From NCBI GenBank assembly GCA_016183835.1, contig JACPDV010000615.1, forward strand, positions 1-5,552: a stretch of 5,552 nt of DNA. The letters are read 5' to 3'. The notes below the pieces were generated by a model. The model did not search any database. It saw only the letters and a list, made by a program, of their open reading frames with translations, and was not told the origin of the DNA. This document shows positions 5,522 through 5,552 of this stretch, piece by piece; position 1 is the first letter of the stretch; the number at the start of each line of letters is the position of its first letter. Source of the stretch: Armatimonadota bacterium (lineage in GTDB: Bacteria; Armatimonadota; UBA10988). A program made the position numbers and the translations under genes.

Positions 5522-5552
5522 CGGGAGGGGGGGCCTCCGGCCACCGCGAACG

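Overview
The window is a high-GC (roughly 70 % by eye) bacterial segment that carries most of a group 3d-like, cytoplasmic, NAD(P)-linked [NiFe] hydrogenase locus and ends with a divergently oriented tatA. The phylum cannot be fixed from the sequence alone. GC content, codon use, the compact operon and the GC-rich dispersed-type hairpins would fit an uncultivated soil or sediment lineage such as Rokubacteria/Methylomirabilota, but that is a guess.

Layout on the + strand. Positions 1-1677 hold the 3' part of an iron-sulfur electron-transfer subunit. It begins inside the His/Cys3 cluster box of a NuoG/HoxU-type protein, continues through a two-[4Fe-4S] ferredoxin domain, and then into a molybdopterin-oxidoreductase-fold domain as in NuoG. 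hoxY (1670-2215, small subunit) overlaps it by 8 bp. hoxH (2232-3665, large subunit) follows after 16 bp, with a strong Shine-Dalgarno. A 99-bp spacer holds a long GC-rich palindrome and a TATAGT element placed so that the next transcript would be leaderless. Then come a HoxW/HycI-type maturation endopeptidase (3765-4274), hypA (from 4262, overlapping by 13 bp) and hypB (4497-5141). On the - strand, tatA (5143-5367) converges on hypB with a 1-bp gap and has a well-formed sigma70-type promoter upstream (5418-5446).

How the genes fit together. HoxH carries the NiFe site and HoxY the proximal iron-sulfur cluster. Electrons would pass to the NuoG/HoxU-like subunit and on to a flavin/NAD(P) subunit (HoxF/NuoF type), presumably encoded just left of the window. 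HypA and HypB supply nickel to HoxH, and the endopeptidase then removes the 25-residue HoxH tail after His452. hypC, hypD, hypE and hypF are not in this window.

The main anomalies are: (i) hypA loses family resemblance just after the first CxxC of its zinc domain, exactly where hypB begins in another frame, which looks like a deletion of about 100-120 bp at the hypA/hypB boundary; (ii) the diaphorase iron-sulfur subunit is a NuoG-length-type protein rather than the usual short HoxU, with two cysteines missing from its third ferredoxin-like cluster motif; (iii) a probable leaderless start for the endopeptidase; (iv) two GC-rich hairpins with similar arms in the two noncoding gaps.
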